Origin: JAXMAZ01 sp046350115
Lineage (GTDB): Bacteria; Planctomycetota; Planctomycetia; Gemmatales; Gemmataceae
NCBI GenBank assembly: GCA_046350115.1
Contig: JAXMAZ010000015.1
Span: forward strand, 108,790-172,789
DNA: 64,000 bases
Direction: 5' to 3'
The position numbers were made by a program, and so were the translations under genes. Positions 8,277 through 16,275 of this stretch are shown in pieces. Under the pieces are notes generated by a model. It made no database searches, was not told the DNA's origin, and saw nothing but the letters and a program-made list of their open reading frames with translations. Position 1 is the first letter of the stretch. The number at the start of each line of letters is the position of its first letter.

Positions 8277-9461
8277 ATGACCGACTCCTGGCACCTGGCC
8301 CGCGGGTTCCGCTACGCCGGCGTCGTCACCGGCCTCCGGTCTGAGCCGGACCGCCGGGACGTGGCCGTCATCCTCAGCGACACCGACGCCGCCGCGGCCG
8401 GGGTGTTCACCCAGAACCGGGTGTGCGCCGCCCCGGTCCAGGTGAGCCGCAAACGGCTGCCGGCCGCCCACGTCCGGGCGGTGGTCGTCTGCTCCGGGAA
8501 CGCGAACGCCTGCACCGGCGACCAGGGCGTTCGCGATGCCGAGCGGATGGCCGAGCTGGTGGCGAGGGACATCGGCTGCTCCCCGGAGCAGGTGTTGGTG
8601 GCGAGCACCGGCGTCATCGGCCGGCCGCTGCCGATGCCGATTCTGGAAGCCGGCATCCCGAAGGCGGTCGCGGCGGCGAAGCCGGGGGCCGAGGCGCTGT
8701 CCGACGCCGCTCATGCCATCCTGACCACCGACACCCGGATCAAGGTGAGTACCCGCCGGGTGGGTGAACACACCGTCACCGGGTTCGCCAAGGGGGCGGC
8801 GATGATCGGCCCGAACATGGCCACCATGCTCGGGTTCGTCATGACCGACGCCCCGCTCGACCCGGCCGCCGCCCAGGCGATCCTCCGGCCGGCCGTCGAG
8901 TCCACCTTCAACTGCATCTCGGTGGAAGGGCACACCAGCACCAACGACACCGTGTTCCTGCTGGCCAACGGGTCGGCCGGCCCGTTCCCGGACGAGGCCG
9001 GGCTGACCGCCCTGGCGGGGGCCGTCCAGCAGGTGTGTGCCGACCTGGCCCGGCAGATCGCGGCCGACGCCGAGGGGGCCAAGCACCTCGTCACCCTGCA
9101 CGTCCAGGGGTGCCGGTCGGACGCCGAGGCCCGGCAGATCGCCAAGACGGTCGCCGACAGCGCCCTGGTGAAGACGGCCGTGTTCGGGGCGGACCCGAAC
9201 TGGGGCCGGGTGGTGTCCGCCGCCGGGTACAGCGGGGTGGCGTTCGAGGAGCGCGACCTGTCGCTGTGGATGGGCGACACGCTGCTGTACGAAGCGGGCC
9301 GGCCGCTGCCGTTCGACGCGGCGGCCGCATCCGCCTACCTGCGGCAGAACCGGGAGGTGACGTTCACCCTGCGGTTCACCCTCGGGACCGGCCGTTGCAC
9401 CTTCTACACCTGCGACCTGACCGATGAGTACGTCCGGCTGAACGCCGACTACACCACCTGA
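8277..9461 (+). CDS. argJ: Bifunctional glutamate N-acetyltransferase / amino-acid acetyltransferase
   Basis: 394 residues. ArgJ moves acetyl from N-acetylornithine to glutamate in the cyclic arginine pathway and, in bifunctional forms, also uses acetyl-CoA. The self-cleavage site is visible as PNMATMLGF with Thr183 as the expected nucleophile, and the oxyanion-hole STG at 110-112. KGAAMIGPN and GADPNWGRV are further family motifs. The start follows no strong ribosome site, but the protein begins at the expected point. Upstream is a TACACT hexamer at 8202-8207. Whether it is mono- or bifunctional cannot be decided from sequence. No other arginine gene is nearby, although a TIGR00300 protein linked to ornithine chemistry lies at 59-60 kb. 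Confidence 0.95.
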   Translation: MTDSWHLARGFRYAGVVTGLRSEPDRRDVAVILSDTDAAAAGVFTQNRVCAAPVQVSRKRLPAAHVRAVVVCSGNANACTGDQGVRDAERMAELVARDIGCSPEQVLVASTGVIGRPLPMPILEAGIPKAVAAAKPGAEALSDAAHAILTTDTRIKVSTRRVGEHTVTGFAKGAAMIGPNMATMLGFVMTDAPLDPAAAQAILRPAVESTFNCISVEGHTSTNDTVFLLANGSAGPFPDEAGLTALAGAVQQVCADLARQIAADAEGAKHLVTLHVQGCRSDAEARQIAKTVADSALVKTAVFGADPNWGRVVSAAGYSGVAFEERDLSLWMGDTLLYEAGRPLPFDAAAASAYLRQNREVTFTLRFTLGTGRCTFYTCDLTDEYVRLNADYTT

Positions 9462-9511
9462 CCGGGCCGGCCGCCTTCGCCCCGCAACGACTGTCGTGCC
9501 TCACCCCCGAC

Positions 9512-9656
9512 CGCCCCGGGGGAGGGCGAGGCTCCTGCCGAGCCGCCTGCCTGCGGCAACGGGCGGAAGTCACAGCTTCGGCTGCCACCGGAACAGGACA
9601 CGGCGCTTGCCCACGCGCTCCCCGGCTCGGCAGGAGCCTCGCCCTCCCCCGGGGCG
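9512..9656. repeat. Long palindrome, GAGGCTCCTGCCGAGCC family
   Basis: The left arm CGCCCCGGGGGAGGGCGAGG starts at 9512 and its complement ends at 9656, enclosing about 75 nt of unpaired loop. Copies are at 46788-46916 and 54831-54966. It lies between the convergent argJ and DUF1810 genes. Confidence 0.85.
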
Positions 9657-9694
9657 ATCCTCGAGACGGCGCGTAGTTTCGGGCAGACGAAGCG

Positions 9695-10144
9695 CTATCG
9701 CGCCTCTGGCGAGCGGCCCAACAGCCGTAACGTCTGCCCGTCCGGTTCGCCCTCGAAGTACTTCTCCAGCAGCCGGTGGAATACCGACCCCGAGGGCGAC
9801 ACCAGCGAAAATAGGGTGGCACACGACCGCAGCTTCAGGTCGTCCGGGCTGCCGAACACTTGCAGGGCCGACCGCCCCTTGACCGCCACGGCCGCTTCGG
9901 CGATCTCGACCAACCGCGGCCCGAGGACCGGGTGCCGCAGGTAGGCCTCGGCTTCGGCCAGCCCGGAGAGCGCATACCGACGGGCCATCGAACTGTAGCC
10001 CAGGCCGGCGAGTTGCGGGAAGACGTACCACATCCAGTGCGACCGCTTCCGCCCGCCGCGGACCTCGGCCAGCGCCGGCTCGTAGTCGCCGGCCTGAGCC
10101 TGGACGAACCGGTCCAGGTCGAACGGGTCGTTCGGGTCAGCCAT
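9695..10144 (-). CDS. DUF1810 family protein
   Basis: 149 residues, full length. The DUF1810 pattern is complete: DPFDLDRFVQAQ at the N-terminus, then GGRKRSHWMWYVFPQLAGLG with the invariant SHWMW, YALSGLAEAEAYLRHPVLG and SPDDLKLRSCATLF. The family is helical, related in fold to NADAR proteins, and has no settled function. It sits 15 nt downstream of the DUF6194 gene on the same strand, so the two form a likely operon. Confidence 0.9.
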   Translation of the reverse strand: MADPNDPFDLDRFVQAQAGDYEPALAEVRGGRKRSHWMWYVFPQLAGLGYSSMARRYALSGLAEAEAYLRHPVLGPRLVEIAEAAVAVKGRSALQVFGSPDDLKLRSCATLFSLVSPSGSVFHRLLEKYFEGEPDGQTLRLLGRSPEAR

Positions 10145-10159
10145 CCCATCCCCTCCGGG

Positions 10160-10561
10160 TCACGCCGGGCCGTGCTTCCGGGCGGCCATCTCATACGCCT
10201 CCGTCAGCAACGGCTGGATCTCTCGAAATGTCTCGGCGGACGGGTTGAGCACGCACACCCAGTACATCTTCCCGTACACCGGGTGCGGCATGAGCCGGTC
10301 CAGGGCGGTGTAGTCGGGGTCCGCTCCGCCGGCCGGGAACAGCGACTGAAAGGTCTTCTTGCCGACGCCGACGTTCAGCCGGAACACGCCCGGCCGGTCG
10401 AGGTTCGACACCTTGTCGTACTCGTCGTCGGCAGTGACGATGGTGGCGAACGGGATCTTCTGCTCCGGGCCGGCGAAGAAGAAGGTGCTGCCGGACGCGG
10501 TCGCGGTCGTGACGCCGGCGAACGTGTCCGTGATGAACCGGCCGATCGTCGCTTCGTCCAT
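10160..10561 (-). CDS. DUF6194 family protein
   Basis: 133 residues from the ATG at 10561 (MDEATIGRFI). The sequence has the DUF6194 layout: an N-terminal helix, a SGSTFFFAGPEQKIPFATIV strand pair, the DKVSNLDRPGVFRLNVGVGK motif, and the C-terminal DRLMPHPVYGKMYWVCVLNPS. The fold resembles small proteins that bind other macromolecules, but no role is established. An in-frame upstream extension to 10705 is possible but is low-complexity and not typical of the family. Co-directional with DUF1810, 15 nt apart. Confidence 0.8.
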   Translation of the reverse strand: MDEATIGRFITDTFAGVTTATASGSTFFFAGPEQKIPFATIVTADDEYDKVSNLDRPGVFRLNVGVGKKTFQSLFPAGGADPDYTALDRLMPHPVYGKMYWVCVLNPSAETFREIQPLLTEAYEMAARKHGPA

Positions 10562-10878
10562 ACGGGTGGGTCCAGACGGGTGGCGGGAGGCGGTGTCGCC
10601 CACGGTACTCCCATACGGGCGGGCCGTCAAAACGTTTGCCGGCAGACCTCGGCGGGCCAGGCATTCTCGCTGGCCGCGAGTGCGACTGCGTGATATGCTT
10701 TGCATTGCAAAGACAAGGCCGGCGGTCGTCTGGTGAAGCGAGGCAAGCCCCGGAGGCTGGGCCGGTCGCTCAGCCGGTGGACGGCCGGCTGGCGTCGGAT
10801 TCCCGGCCCGTCGGGAGTGACGGCCGGGGTAGAATGGCCGCGTGACCTCACACCCCCGGGGCGGAGCCGACGGGACCG
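10562..10878. other. Divergent intergenic region
   Basis: 317 nt between the divergent DUF6194 and ABC ATPase genes. It holds a perfect 15-nt palindrome CTTTGCATTGCAAAG at 10698-10712, which could be an operator, and a TAGAAT hexamer at 10830-10835 suitable as a -10 element for the ABC genes, 44 nt before their start. No credible gene is seen. Confidence 0.45.
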
Positions 10879-11850
10879 ATGGGCCAACCGCCGCTGCTCG
10901 AACTGGACGCCGTCACCCGCACGTTCGGCGGGTTCACCGCCCTGCACGGGGTCACGCTCCGGCTGCCGCCGGGGCGGGTCGGGCTGCTCGGCCCGAACGG
11001 GGCCGGCAAGTCGACGCTGCTCAAAATCCTGATGGGGCTGATCGAACCCACGTCCGGCACCGGCCAGGTGTTCGACAAGCAGCTCGGCGGGGACCGGGAT
11101 TCGGCGAGCAACTGGCGGCTCCGCCGGCTGGTCGGGTTCATGCCGGAGGCGGACGCCCTAGTGCCGGGGCTGACCGGCGTCGAGTACGTCGCCCTGGCCG
11201 GTGAGCTGTACGGCATGAGCCGCCGGCAGGCCCACCGGCGGGCGCACGAAGTCCTCGGCTACCTCGGGCTGGACGAGGCCCGCTACCGCCGGGTGGAGGA
11301 GTATTCGGCCGGGATGAAGCAGCGGGCGAAGCTCGCCCAGGCGCTCGTCCACGACCCGCCGGTGCTACTGCTGGACGAGCCGACCAGCGGCCTCGACCCG
11401 GCCGGTCGGGACGCCATGCTCAACCTGATCCGGGAACTCGGCACCGACCACGGCAAGTCGGTCCTGCTCAGCACCCACCTGCTGGCGGACGTGCAGGCGG
11501 TGTGCGAGCGGGTGGTGATCCTGGCCGGCGGCCGGGTGATGGGGCAGGGGACTGTGGACGAACTGTGCGCCGTCCGGGCCGACCGGTTCCGGGTGCGAGT
11601 GCAGGGCGACGGCCTCGCCCGGTTCCGCGGCGACCTGACCGCCGAGGGGGTGCGAGTGCTGGACGACAACGGCCGCGGCGACCTGCGGGTGGCCGTCCCG
11701 GACGGGTGGTCGAATCTCGGCTTCTTCAAGCTGGCGGCGACCGCCGGGCTGGTCGTCCGGGCGGTGGTCCGGGACGACGAGAGTTTGGAGGAGCTGTTCC
11801 TGCGGACGGTCAACCGCGACGAGTGCCGCGACCGCAAGGGAGCGGCTTGA
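10879..11850 (+). CDS. ABC transporter ATP-binding protein 1
   Basis: 323 residues. The ATPase of an ABC-2 type exporter on the cytoplasmic face. Walker A GPNGAGKST is at 38-46, the signature YSAGMKQRAKLAQAL follows mid-protein, then Walker B VLLLDEPTSGLDP and the switch His in LLSTHLLADV. A C-terminal accessory domain of about 100 residues, as in CcmA/NatA-like ATPases, follows. It heads a cluster with permease 1, ATPase 2, an FAD oxidoreductase and permease 2. The gene's last codons are part of a long stem-loop. The substrate is unknown; drugs, lipids or sodium are all used by relatives. Confidence 0.92.
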   Translation: MGQPPLLELDAVTRTFGGFTALHGVTLRLPPGRVGLLGPNGAGKSTLLKILMGLIEPTSGTGQVFDKQLGGDRDSASNWRLRRLVGFMPEADALVPGLTGVEYVALAGELYGMSRRQAHRRAHEVLGYLGLDEARYRRVEEYSAGMKQRAKLAQALVHDPPVLLLDEPTSGLDPAGRDAMLNLIRELGTDHGKSVLLSTHLLADVQAVCERVVILAGGRVMGQGTVDELCAVRADRFRVRVQGDGLARFRGDLTAEGVRVLDDNGRGDLRVAVPDGWSNLGFFKLAATAGLVVRAVVRDDESLEELFLRTVNRDECRDRKGAA

Positions 11851-11898
11851 ATGGCAGCACACCCCCCGACCTACCAGCCGCTTCCTTGCGGTCGCGGC
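11825..11898 (+). repeat. Intercistronic stem-loop between ABC ATPase 1 and permease 1
   Basis: A 23-nt arm at 11825-11847 pairs with 11876-11898 with one mismatch (core ACCGCAAGG/CCTTGCGGT), loop 28 nt. The left arm encodes the ATPase C-terminus. It has no T-run, so it is more likely a messenger processing or stability element than a terminator. Confidence 0.8.
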
Positions 11899-11905
11899 TC
11901 CTGAC

Positions 11906-12844
11906 ATGCCCACCCCGACCGACACCCTGCTCCGCTACCGCCCGTGGCGGGGCGACCTCCGCGGGCCGACCAGCGGCAGCCTGGCGATGGCCCGGGTGGC
12001 GCTGCGGCTGATGGCCCGCCGCAAGCTGTTCTGGGGGCTGTACGCCCTGGCCGCCCTGGTCTTCTTCTTCTTCTTCTACGGCCAGTACCTGGTGGTCTGG
12101 ATCCAGATCCAGACGGCCAACCAGACGGTCACGTTCGCCGGGGTGCCGGTGAAGGCCGGCGACCTGACCAAGTTCCTGGACGCCCTGGCGCTCAACGGCT
12201 CCGGCAAGACCTACGCCAACTTCATCTGGTTCCAGGGGTACATCAGCATGATCGTCCTGGCCCTGGCCGGGGCGGTGCTGGTGGGCAACGATTTCCACCA
12301 CGGCAGCCTGCCGTTCTACCTGTCCAAGCCGATCGGCCGGTGGCACTACGTGCTGGGCAAGGCGCTCGGGGCGGCCGCGTTCGTCAACCTGCTCACCACC
12401 CTGCCGGCCCTGGTGCTATTCGTCCAGGCCGGGCTGCTGTACGACTGGCAGACGTACTACACCGACCACTGGCGGGCGTTCGTCGGCATCCTCGGGTACG
12501 GGGCGGTGCTGACCGTCTGCCTGAGCCTGCTGCTGGTGGCGACGGCGGTGTGGGTCCGGCGGACGGTCCCGCTGGTGATGGTCTGGGCCGGGGTGTTCGT
12601 CCTGTGCCGGACGCTGGCCGCGTTCCTGGTGGACGGCCAGAAGTTCGACCCGCGGTGGCGGCTGATCGACCTGTGGAACGACCTGTACCTGGTCGGGGCG
12701 TGGTGCCTGGGGGTGGAGCTGGACCCGAAGCGGGCCGGCGAGCAACCGGAGACGTGGCTGGCGGCGGCGGTGGTCGCCGGGGTGTGTGCCGGGTGCCTGC
12801 TTTACCTGCGGCGGCGGGTACAGGCGGTGGAAGTGGTTTCGTGA
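11906..12844 (+). CDS. ABC-2 type transporter permease 1
   Basis: 312 residues. Six hydrophobic spans are apparent: near 46-66 (ALAALVFFFFFYGQYL), 110-135 (ISMIVLALAGAVLVG), 155-180, 200-220 (YGAVLTVCLSLLLVATAVWV), 225-245 and 285-302. The family motif HHGSLPFYLSKPIGRWHYVLGK follows the second span, typical of ABC-2 permeases. It starts 55 nt after ATPase 1 and presumably pairs with it. A large periplasmic loop lies between spans 1 and 2. The substrate is not evident. Confidence 0.85.
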   Translation: MPTPTDTLLRYRPWRGDLRGPTSGSLAMARVALRLMARRKLFWGLYALAALVFFFFFYGQYLVVWIQIQTANQTVTFAGVPVKAGDLTKFLDALALNGSGKTYANFIWFQGYISMIVLALAGAVLVGNDFHHGSLPFYLSKPIGRWHYVLGKALGAAAFVNLLTTLPALVLFVQAGLLYDWQTYYTDHWRAFVGILGYGAVLTVCLSLLLVATAVWVRRTVPLVMVWAGVFVLCRTLAAFLVDGQKFDPRWRLIDLWNDLYLVGAWCLGVELDPKRAGEQPETWLAAAVVAGVCAGCLLYLRRRVQAVEVVS

Positions 12845-12848
12845 TTTC

Positions 12849-12954
12849 GTAGGGCGGGTCAAGCCGGCTTTGCGGCGCCGACCCGCCGGCCCGGGCAGGG
12901 ACCGATTGCGACGCCGGCGGGTCGGCGCCGCAAAGCCGGCTTGACCCGCCCTAC
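12849..12954. repeat. Long palindrome, GTAGGGCGGGTCAAGCCGGC family (copy 1)
   Basis: About 45-nt complementary arms, each ending in GTAGGG/CCCTAC, around a short loop. It lies 4 nt after the permease stop and 31 nt before ATPase 2, inside what would otherwise be one operon. Other copies: 36904-37114, 41486-41592, 55706-55812, and a solo right half near 46960-46995. Confidence 0.9.
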
Positions 12955-12985
12955 GCCGATCAGGTTTGACGACGAACGAGGGGCC

Positions 12986-14002
12986 ATGAGTACGACGACC
13001 CAGACCGACCGCACCCCGCTGGCGATTCAACTGCCGGCCCGTCACTCGTCCGTCGTCGCCCGGAACACGACGCCCCCGCTCCTGCTCTTCGAGCACGCCT
13101 CCAAGTGGTACGGCCCGGTGCTGGCGCTCAACCAGGTGACGCTGGAACTGACCGGCGGCATCACCGGCCTCGTCGGGGCGAACGGGGCCGGCAAGTCGAC
13201 GCTCATCAAGCTGGCCACCGGCCAGGTGCGGCCGACCGTCGGCCGGGTGACGGTGGCCGGGGTCGATGCGTGGGACTGGCGGGCGCGGCTGCTCGTCGGC
13301 TACTGTCCGGACCACGACGCCTTCTACGAAGACCTGACCGGCCGACGGTTCGTGTACGAGATGGCCCGGCTGTGCGGGTATGACCGCTCGGAAGCAACCA
13401 GGCGAACGGGGGCGGTGCTGGACCGCGTCGGCATGACCGACCGGGCCGACCGCAAGCTCCGCGGCTACTCCAAGGGGATGCGGCAGCGGGTGAAGCTGGC
13501 CCAGGCGCTGCTCCACGACCCGGGGTTGCTGGTGCTGGACGAGCCGCTGTCCGGGATCGACCCGGTCGGCCGGCAGGAATTGCTCGACCTGTTCCGGTCG
13601 CTCGCCGCCCAGGGGAAGTGCCTGCTCATCAGCAGCCACGAACTCGAAGAGCTGGAGAAGCTGACGGACCACGTCGTCATCATGGCCCGGGGGCGGATCG
13701 CGGCCGTCGGCACCCTGCAACAGATCCGCGACCTGATGGACGACTTCCCGCTCAGCGTGCGGGTAGACGCCGACCGGCCCCGCGACCTGGCCCGCCGCCT
13801 CTTGGCCCTGCCGGACGTGCTCGGCTGCGACGTGCTGGCGGACGGCGGGGTGGTGGTCCGAGCGACCCACCCGCAGCGGTTCTTCACCGCCTTCGGCAAC
13901 CTGGTCGTGGACGAGTTGATCGAGGTCCGTCGGCTGGAGCCGCTCGACGACTCGGCCCACGCCATCCTCGGCTACCTGCTCGGCGGCAGCGGCAAGACGT
14001 GA
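12986..14002 (+). CDS. ABC transporter ATP-binding protein 2
   Basis: 338 residues from the ATG at 12986; an upstream in-frame start would read through the palindrome and is rejected. Walker A GANGAGKST, signature YSKGMRQRVKLAQAL, Walker B LLVLDEPLSGIDP and the switch His in LLISSHELEELEKL are all present. The first 30 residues are a polar extension absent in ATPase 1. The C-terminal part (about 230 on) is a regulatory domain of the CcmA-like kind. It probably serves permease 2, encoded 1.2 kb downstream; the presence of two ATPases and two permeases suggests two exporters or one four-gene machine. Confidence 0.92.
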   Translation: MSTTTQTDRTPLAIQLPARHSSVVARNTTPPLLLFEHASKWYGPVLALNQVTLELTGGITGLVGANGAGKSTLIKLATGQVRPTVGRVTVAGVDAWDWRARLLVGYCPDHDAFYEDLTGRRFVYEMARLCGYDRSEATRRTGAVLDRVGMTDRADRKLRGYSKGMRQRVKLAQALLHDPGLLVLDEPLSGIDPVGRQELLDLFRSLAAQGKCLLISSHELEELEKLTDHVVIMARGRIAAVGTLQQIRDLMDDFPLSVRVDADRPRDLARRLLALPDVLGCDVLADGGVVVRATHPQRFFTAFGNLVVDELIEVRRLEPLDDSAHAILGYLLGGSGKT

Positions 14003-14012
14003 CAGAGTGACC

Positions 14013-14151
14013 GTAGGGTGCGTGGAGTGAGGCTTTGGGAGCGCAACGCACCGGCCCCGCAACGGGTCCGCCCGGTGTGACGGTCACATCCGATGGAGGG
14101 CTTGCCATTTCGGTGCGTTGCGCTCCCAAAGCCTCGCTCCACGCACCCTAC
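14013..14151. repeat. Long palindrome, GTAGGGTGCGT family (copy 1)
   Basis: GTAGGGTGCGTGGAG at the left pairs with CTCCACGCACCCTAC at the right, with an inner stem around GCTTTGGGAGCGCAACGCACC. It lies between ATPase 2 and the oxidoreductase. Other copies: 17018-17127, 18031-18140, 42415-42523, 57253-57359. Confidence 0.9.
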
Positions 14152-14171
14152 GGCCGGCGTAGGGCGACGGC

Positions 14172-15191
14172 GTGAACTGCCACACCCTGATCGTCGGCCA
14201 GGGGATCGCCGGAACCGCCCTCGCCTGGCAGCTCCGCTGGCGGGGCGTGGCGGTGGCGGCGATCGACCGCGGCGAGCCGGCAACCGCCTCCCGGGTGGCG
14301 GCCGGGCTGATGACTCCGGTCACCGGCCAGCGGCTGGCCAAGACCTGGCGGCTGGACGACCTGTGGCCGGCGGCCGTCGCCCACTACCGGCGGGCCGAGG
14401 CCGAGACCGGCGAGCGGTTCTTTCTCCCCGGGCCGAGCGTCCGGCTGTTCCAGTCGGCCGACGAGCGGGCGGCGTTCGAGGCGAAGGCGGGCGGGTTCGG
14501 CGAGTGGGTGCGGCCACCGAACCCGCCGGTGAACCCGGACGACTTGGCCGCCCCGTTCGGCGGGTTCGAGATGCCGACCGCCGGCCGCCTGCTCACCGGC
14601 CGCTACCTGGACGCTAGCCGCCGGTCGCTGTCCGTGACGACCGCCGACCTGGCCCCCACCGACCTCGACCTGTCCGGCGACGGGGTGCGGGTGCCCCGGC
14701 TCGGGCTGACGGCGGGCCGGGTGGTGTTCTGCCGCGGGGTGGGCGACGCCGCCAGCCCGTGGTTTGCGGACGTGCGGTTTCACCCGGCCAAGGGGGAGAT
14801 TCTGACCGTCCGCATCCCCGGGCTGGCCGAGACGCGGGTGGTCCACCACGGGGTCTGGCTGGTGCCGCTGGGCGACGACCTGTTCCGCGTCGGGGCGACG
14901 TTCGACCGGGACAACCTCGACACCCTGCCGACCGACGCCGGTCGGGAGGAGGTGTTGGCGAAACTACGGGCGTTCGTGCGGCGGCCGGTCGAGGTGGTGG
15001 AACACCAGGCCGCCGTTCGCCCGGTGATTTCGGCCGGCCGGCCGACCCTCCTCCGGCACCCGGCCGACTCGCGGCTGTGGCTGTTCAACGGGCTGGGGTC
15101 GAAGGGGAGCTCGTTAGCTCCGTACTTCGCCGCCCGGCTCGCGGAGACTCTGACCCACGAAAGCCCACCCGTTGCAACGGGTGGGCTTTGA
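14172..15191 (+). CDS. FAD-dependent oxidoreductase (DAO/glycine-oxidase-like)
   Basis: 339 residues from a GTG start that places the Rossmann FAD motif LIVGQGIAGTALAWQL at residues 6-21, as expected for the DAO superfamily. The second FAD segment (ASRVAAGLMTPVTG) and the C-terminal LFNGLGSKGSSLAPYFAARLAE are typical of the ThiO/DadA-like and MnmC-C-like branch, which oxidise amines of amino acids or modified nucleosides. The substrate is not assignable. The last residues (HESPPVATGGL) are encoded by a 30-nt perfect palindrome, and the stop follows it directly, so the natural C-terminus has been replaced. It is lodged between ABC genes with 26 nt to permease 2. Confidence 0.85.
   Translation: MNCHTLIVGQGIAGTALAWQLRWRGVAVAAIDRGEPATASRVAAGLMTPVTGQRLAKTWRLDDLWPAAVAHYRRAEAETGERFFLPGPSVRLFQSADERAAFEAKAGGFGEWVRPPNPPVNPDDLAAPFGGFEMPTAGRLLTGRYLDASRRSLSVTTADLAPTDLDLSGDGVRVPRLGLTAGRVVFCRGVGDAASPWFADVRFHPAKGEILTVRIPGLAETRVVHHGVWLVPLGDDLFRVGATFDRDNLDTLPTDAGREEVLAKLRAFVRRPVEVVEHQAAVRPVISAGRPTLLRHPADSRLWLFNGLGSKGSSLAPYFAARLAETLTHESPPVATGGL
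15160..15189. repeat. Perfect palindrome, AAAGCCCACCC family (copy 1, in coding sequence)
   Basis: AAAGCCCACCCGTTG followed by its exact complement. It forms the 3' end of the oxidoreductase gene. Relatives are at 25833-25860 and 29438-29464; the last is also inside a gene. Confidence 0.9.
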
Positions 15192-15217
15192 GACTTCAAA
15201 CCCTCGGAAAGCAACGG

Positions 15218-16186
15218 ATGCAAACCCTGTCCGCCCCGCCCCGCCCGCCGTCCGCCGTGGCCGCGTTCGCCGCGCTCGTCGGGTTCGCGTTCCGCCGGCA
15301 GTGGCGGGTCCGGCAGATGGGCTGGGTGGCGGCCGGGCTGCTCGGGGTGCTGGCCGTCACCGTCGCCGTCATCTCCCACGGGCCGGCCGGGTGGGGGTTG
15401 CCGAACCGGTACTCGTTCCGGTTTCAGTCCACCTTCCGCAACGCCCCGGACCGGCTGAACCAGCTCCAGGCGTTCCCGATGGGGTCCACCTCGGCGGCCG
15501 TCAACCTGGCCCTGACTGGGCCGTTCCGGGCCGTCCTGGCGGACCGGCAGTACCTGGACGACTGGGCGTTCCTGAACTTCAGCCGGTGGGTGGTGTTCAC
15601 CATGTACCTGGGGTTCCTGCTCCCGCTGTTCACCCTGGCGTATGCGTCCGGGGCGATGGGCGGGGAGCGGGAGGGGCGGACGCTCATCTGGCTGACCACC
15701 CGGCCGCTCCCCCGGTGGGCCATCTACCTGGCGAAGCTCCTCGGCGTCCTGCCGTGGTGCCTGCTGGCGTCGGTCGGCGGGTTCGCGGTGCTCTGCCTGT
15801 GCGGCGGGGAGCTGGGCCGCCGGGCGCTGGCCACCTACTGGCCGGCCGCGGTCGCCGGGACGGTCGGGTTCGCCGCCCTGTTCCAACTGATCGGGGCGGT
15901 GTTCCGCCGGCCGGCCGTGGTCGGGCTGGTGTACGTGTTCTTTTTCGAGACGCTGGTGGCCAACCTGCCGGGCAGCCTGAAGCAGCTCAGTCTGAACTTC
16001 TACACCAAGTCGCTCCTCTATAATGAGGCCACGTCCGCCCTGGCGTCCGTCCGTCCGGAGACGCTGGACGTGTACGCCCCGGCCGACCCGGCCACCGCCT
16101 GGGGGACGCTGCTGGCGGCCGCCGCCGGGCTGACCCTGCTCGGCATGTGGCTGTTCGGCCGGCAGGAACCGCGGGATGAAATCTGA
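15218..16186 (+). CDS. ABC-2 type transporter permease 2
   Basis: 322 residues starting at the ATG at 15218. Hydrophobic spans lie near 32-56 (MGWVAAGLLGVLAVTVAVI), 128-152 (YLGFLLPLFTLAYASGAMG), 180-200, 218-240, 245-265 and 297-315. The motif EGRTLIWLTTRPLPRWAIYLAKLLG after the second span is the ABC-2 permease hallmark and parallels the equivalent region of permease 1. It is the last gene of the ABC cluster. A palindromic element follows directly after the stop. Confidence 0.85.
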   Translation: MQTLSAPPRPPSAVAAFAALVGFAFRRQWRVRQMGWVAAGLLGVLAVTVAVISHGPAGWGLPNRYSFRFQSTFRNAPDRLNQLQAFPMGSTSAAVNLALTGPFRAVLADRQYLDDWAFLNFSRWVVFTMYLGFLLPLFTLAYASGAMGGEREGRTLIWLTTRPLPRWAIYLAKLLGVLPWCLLASVGGFAVLCLCGGELGRRALATYWPAAVAGTVGFAALFQLIGAVFRRPAVVGLVYVFFFETLVANLPGSLKQLSLNFYTKSLLYNEATSALASVRPETLDVYAPADPATAWGTLLAAAAGLTLLGMWLFGRQEPRDEI

Positions 16187-16267
16187 CAAGGTGACAAGGC
16201 GACGGGGTGACAGGGTGAGGAATCACTGGCGTCACCTTGTCACCCCGTCACCTTGTCACCTTGTCAG
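16183..16267. repeat. Palindrome with internal GTGACAAGG/CCTTGTCAC direct repeats
   Basis: CTGACAAGGTGACAAGG at 16183 pairs with the complement ending at 16267. Each arm itself contains short direct repeats of GTGACAAGG or GTGACAGGG. It overlaps the last codons of permease 2, including its stop. Confidence 0.85.
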
Positions 16268-16275
16268 GTGACGCA

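Noticed and set aside
7008..9101. A 697-residue frame extending the DUF6807 protein across argJ
   Set aside because: The extra part is argJ antisense; the signal peptide at 8039 marks the true start.
16237..16275. TTG start of the cytidylate-kinase-like protein
   Set aside because: The extra residues are encoded by the palindrome and are not family-like.
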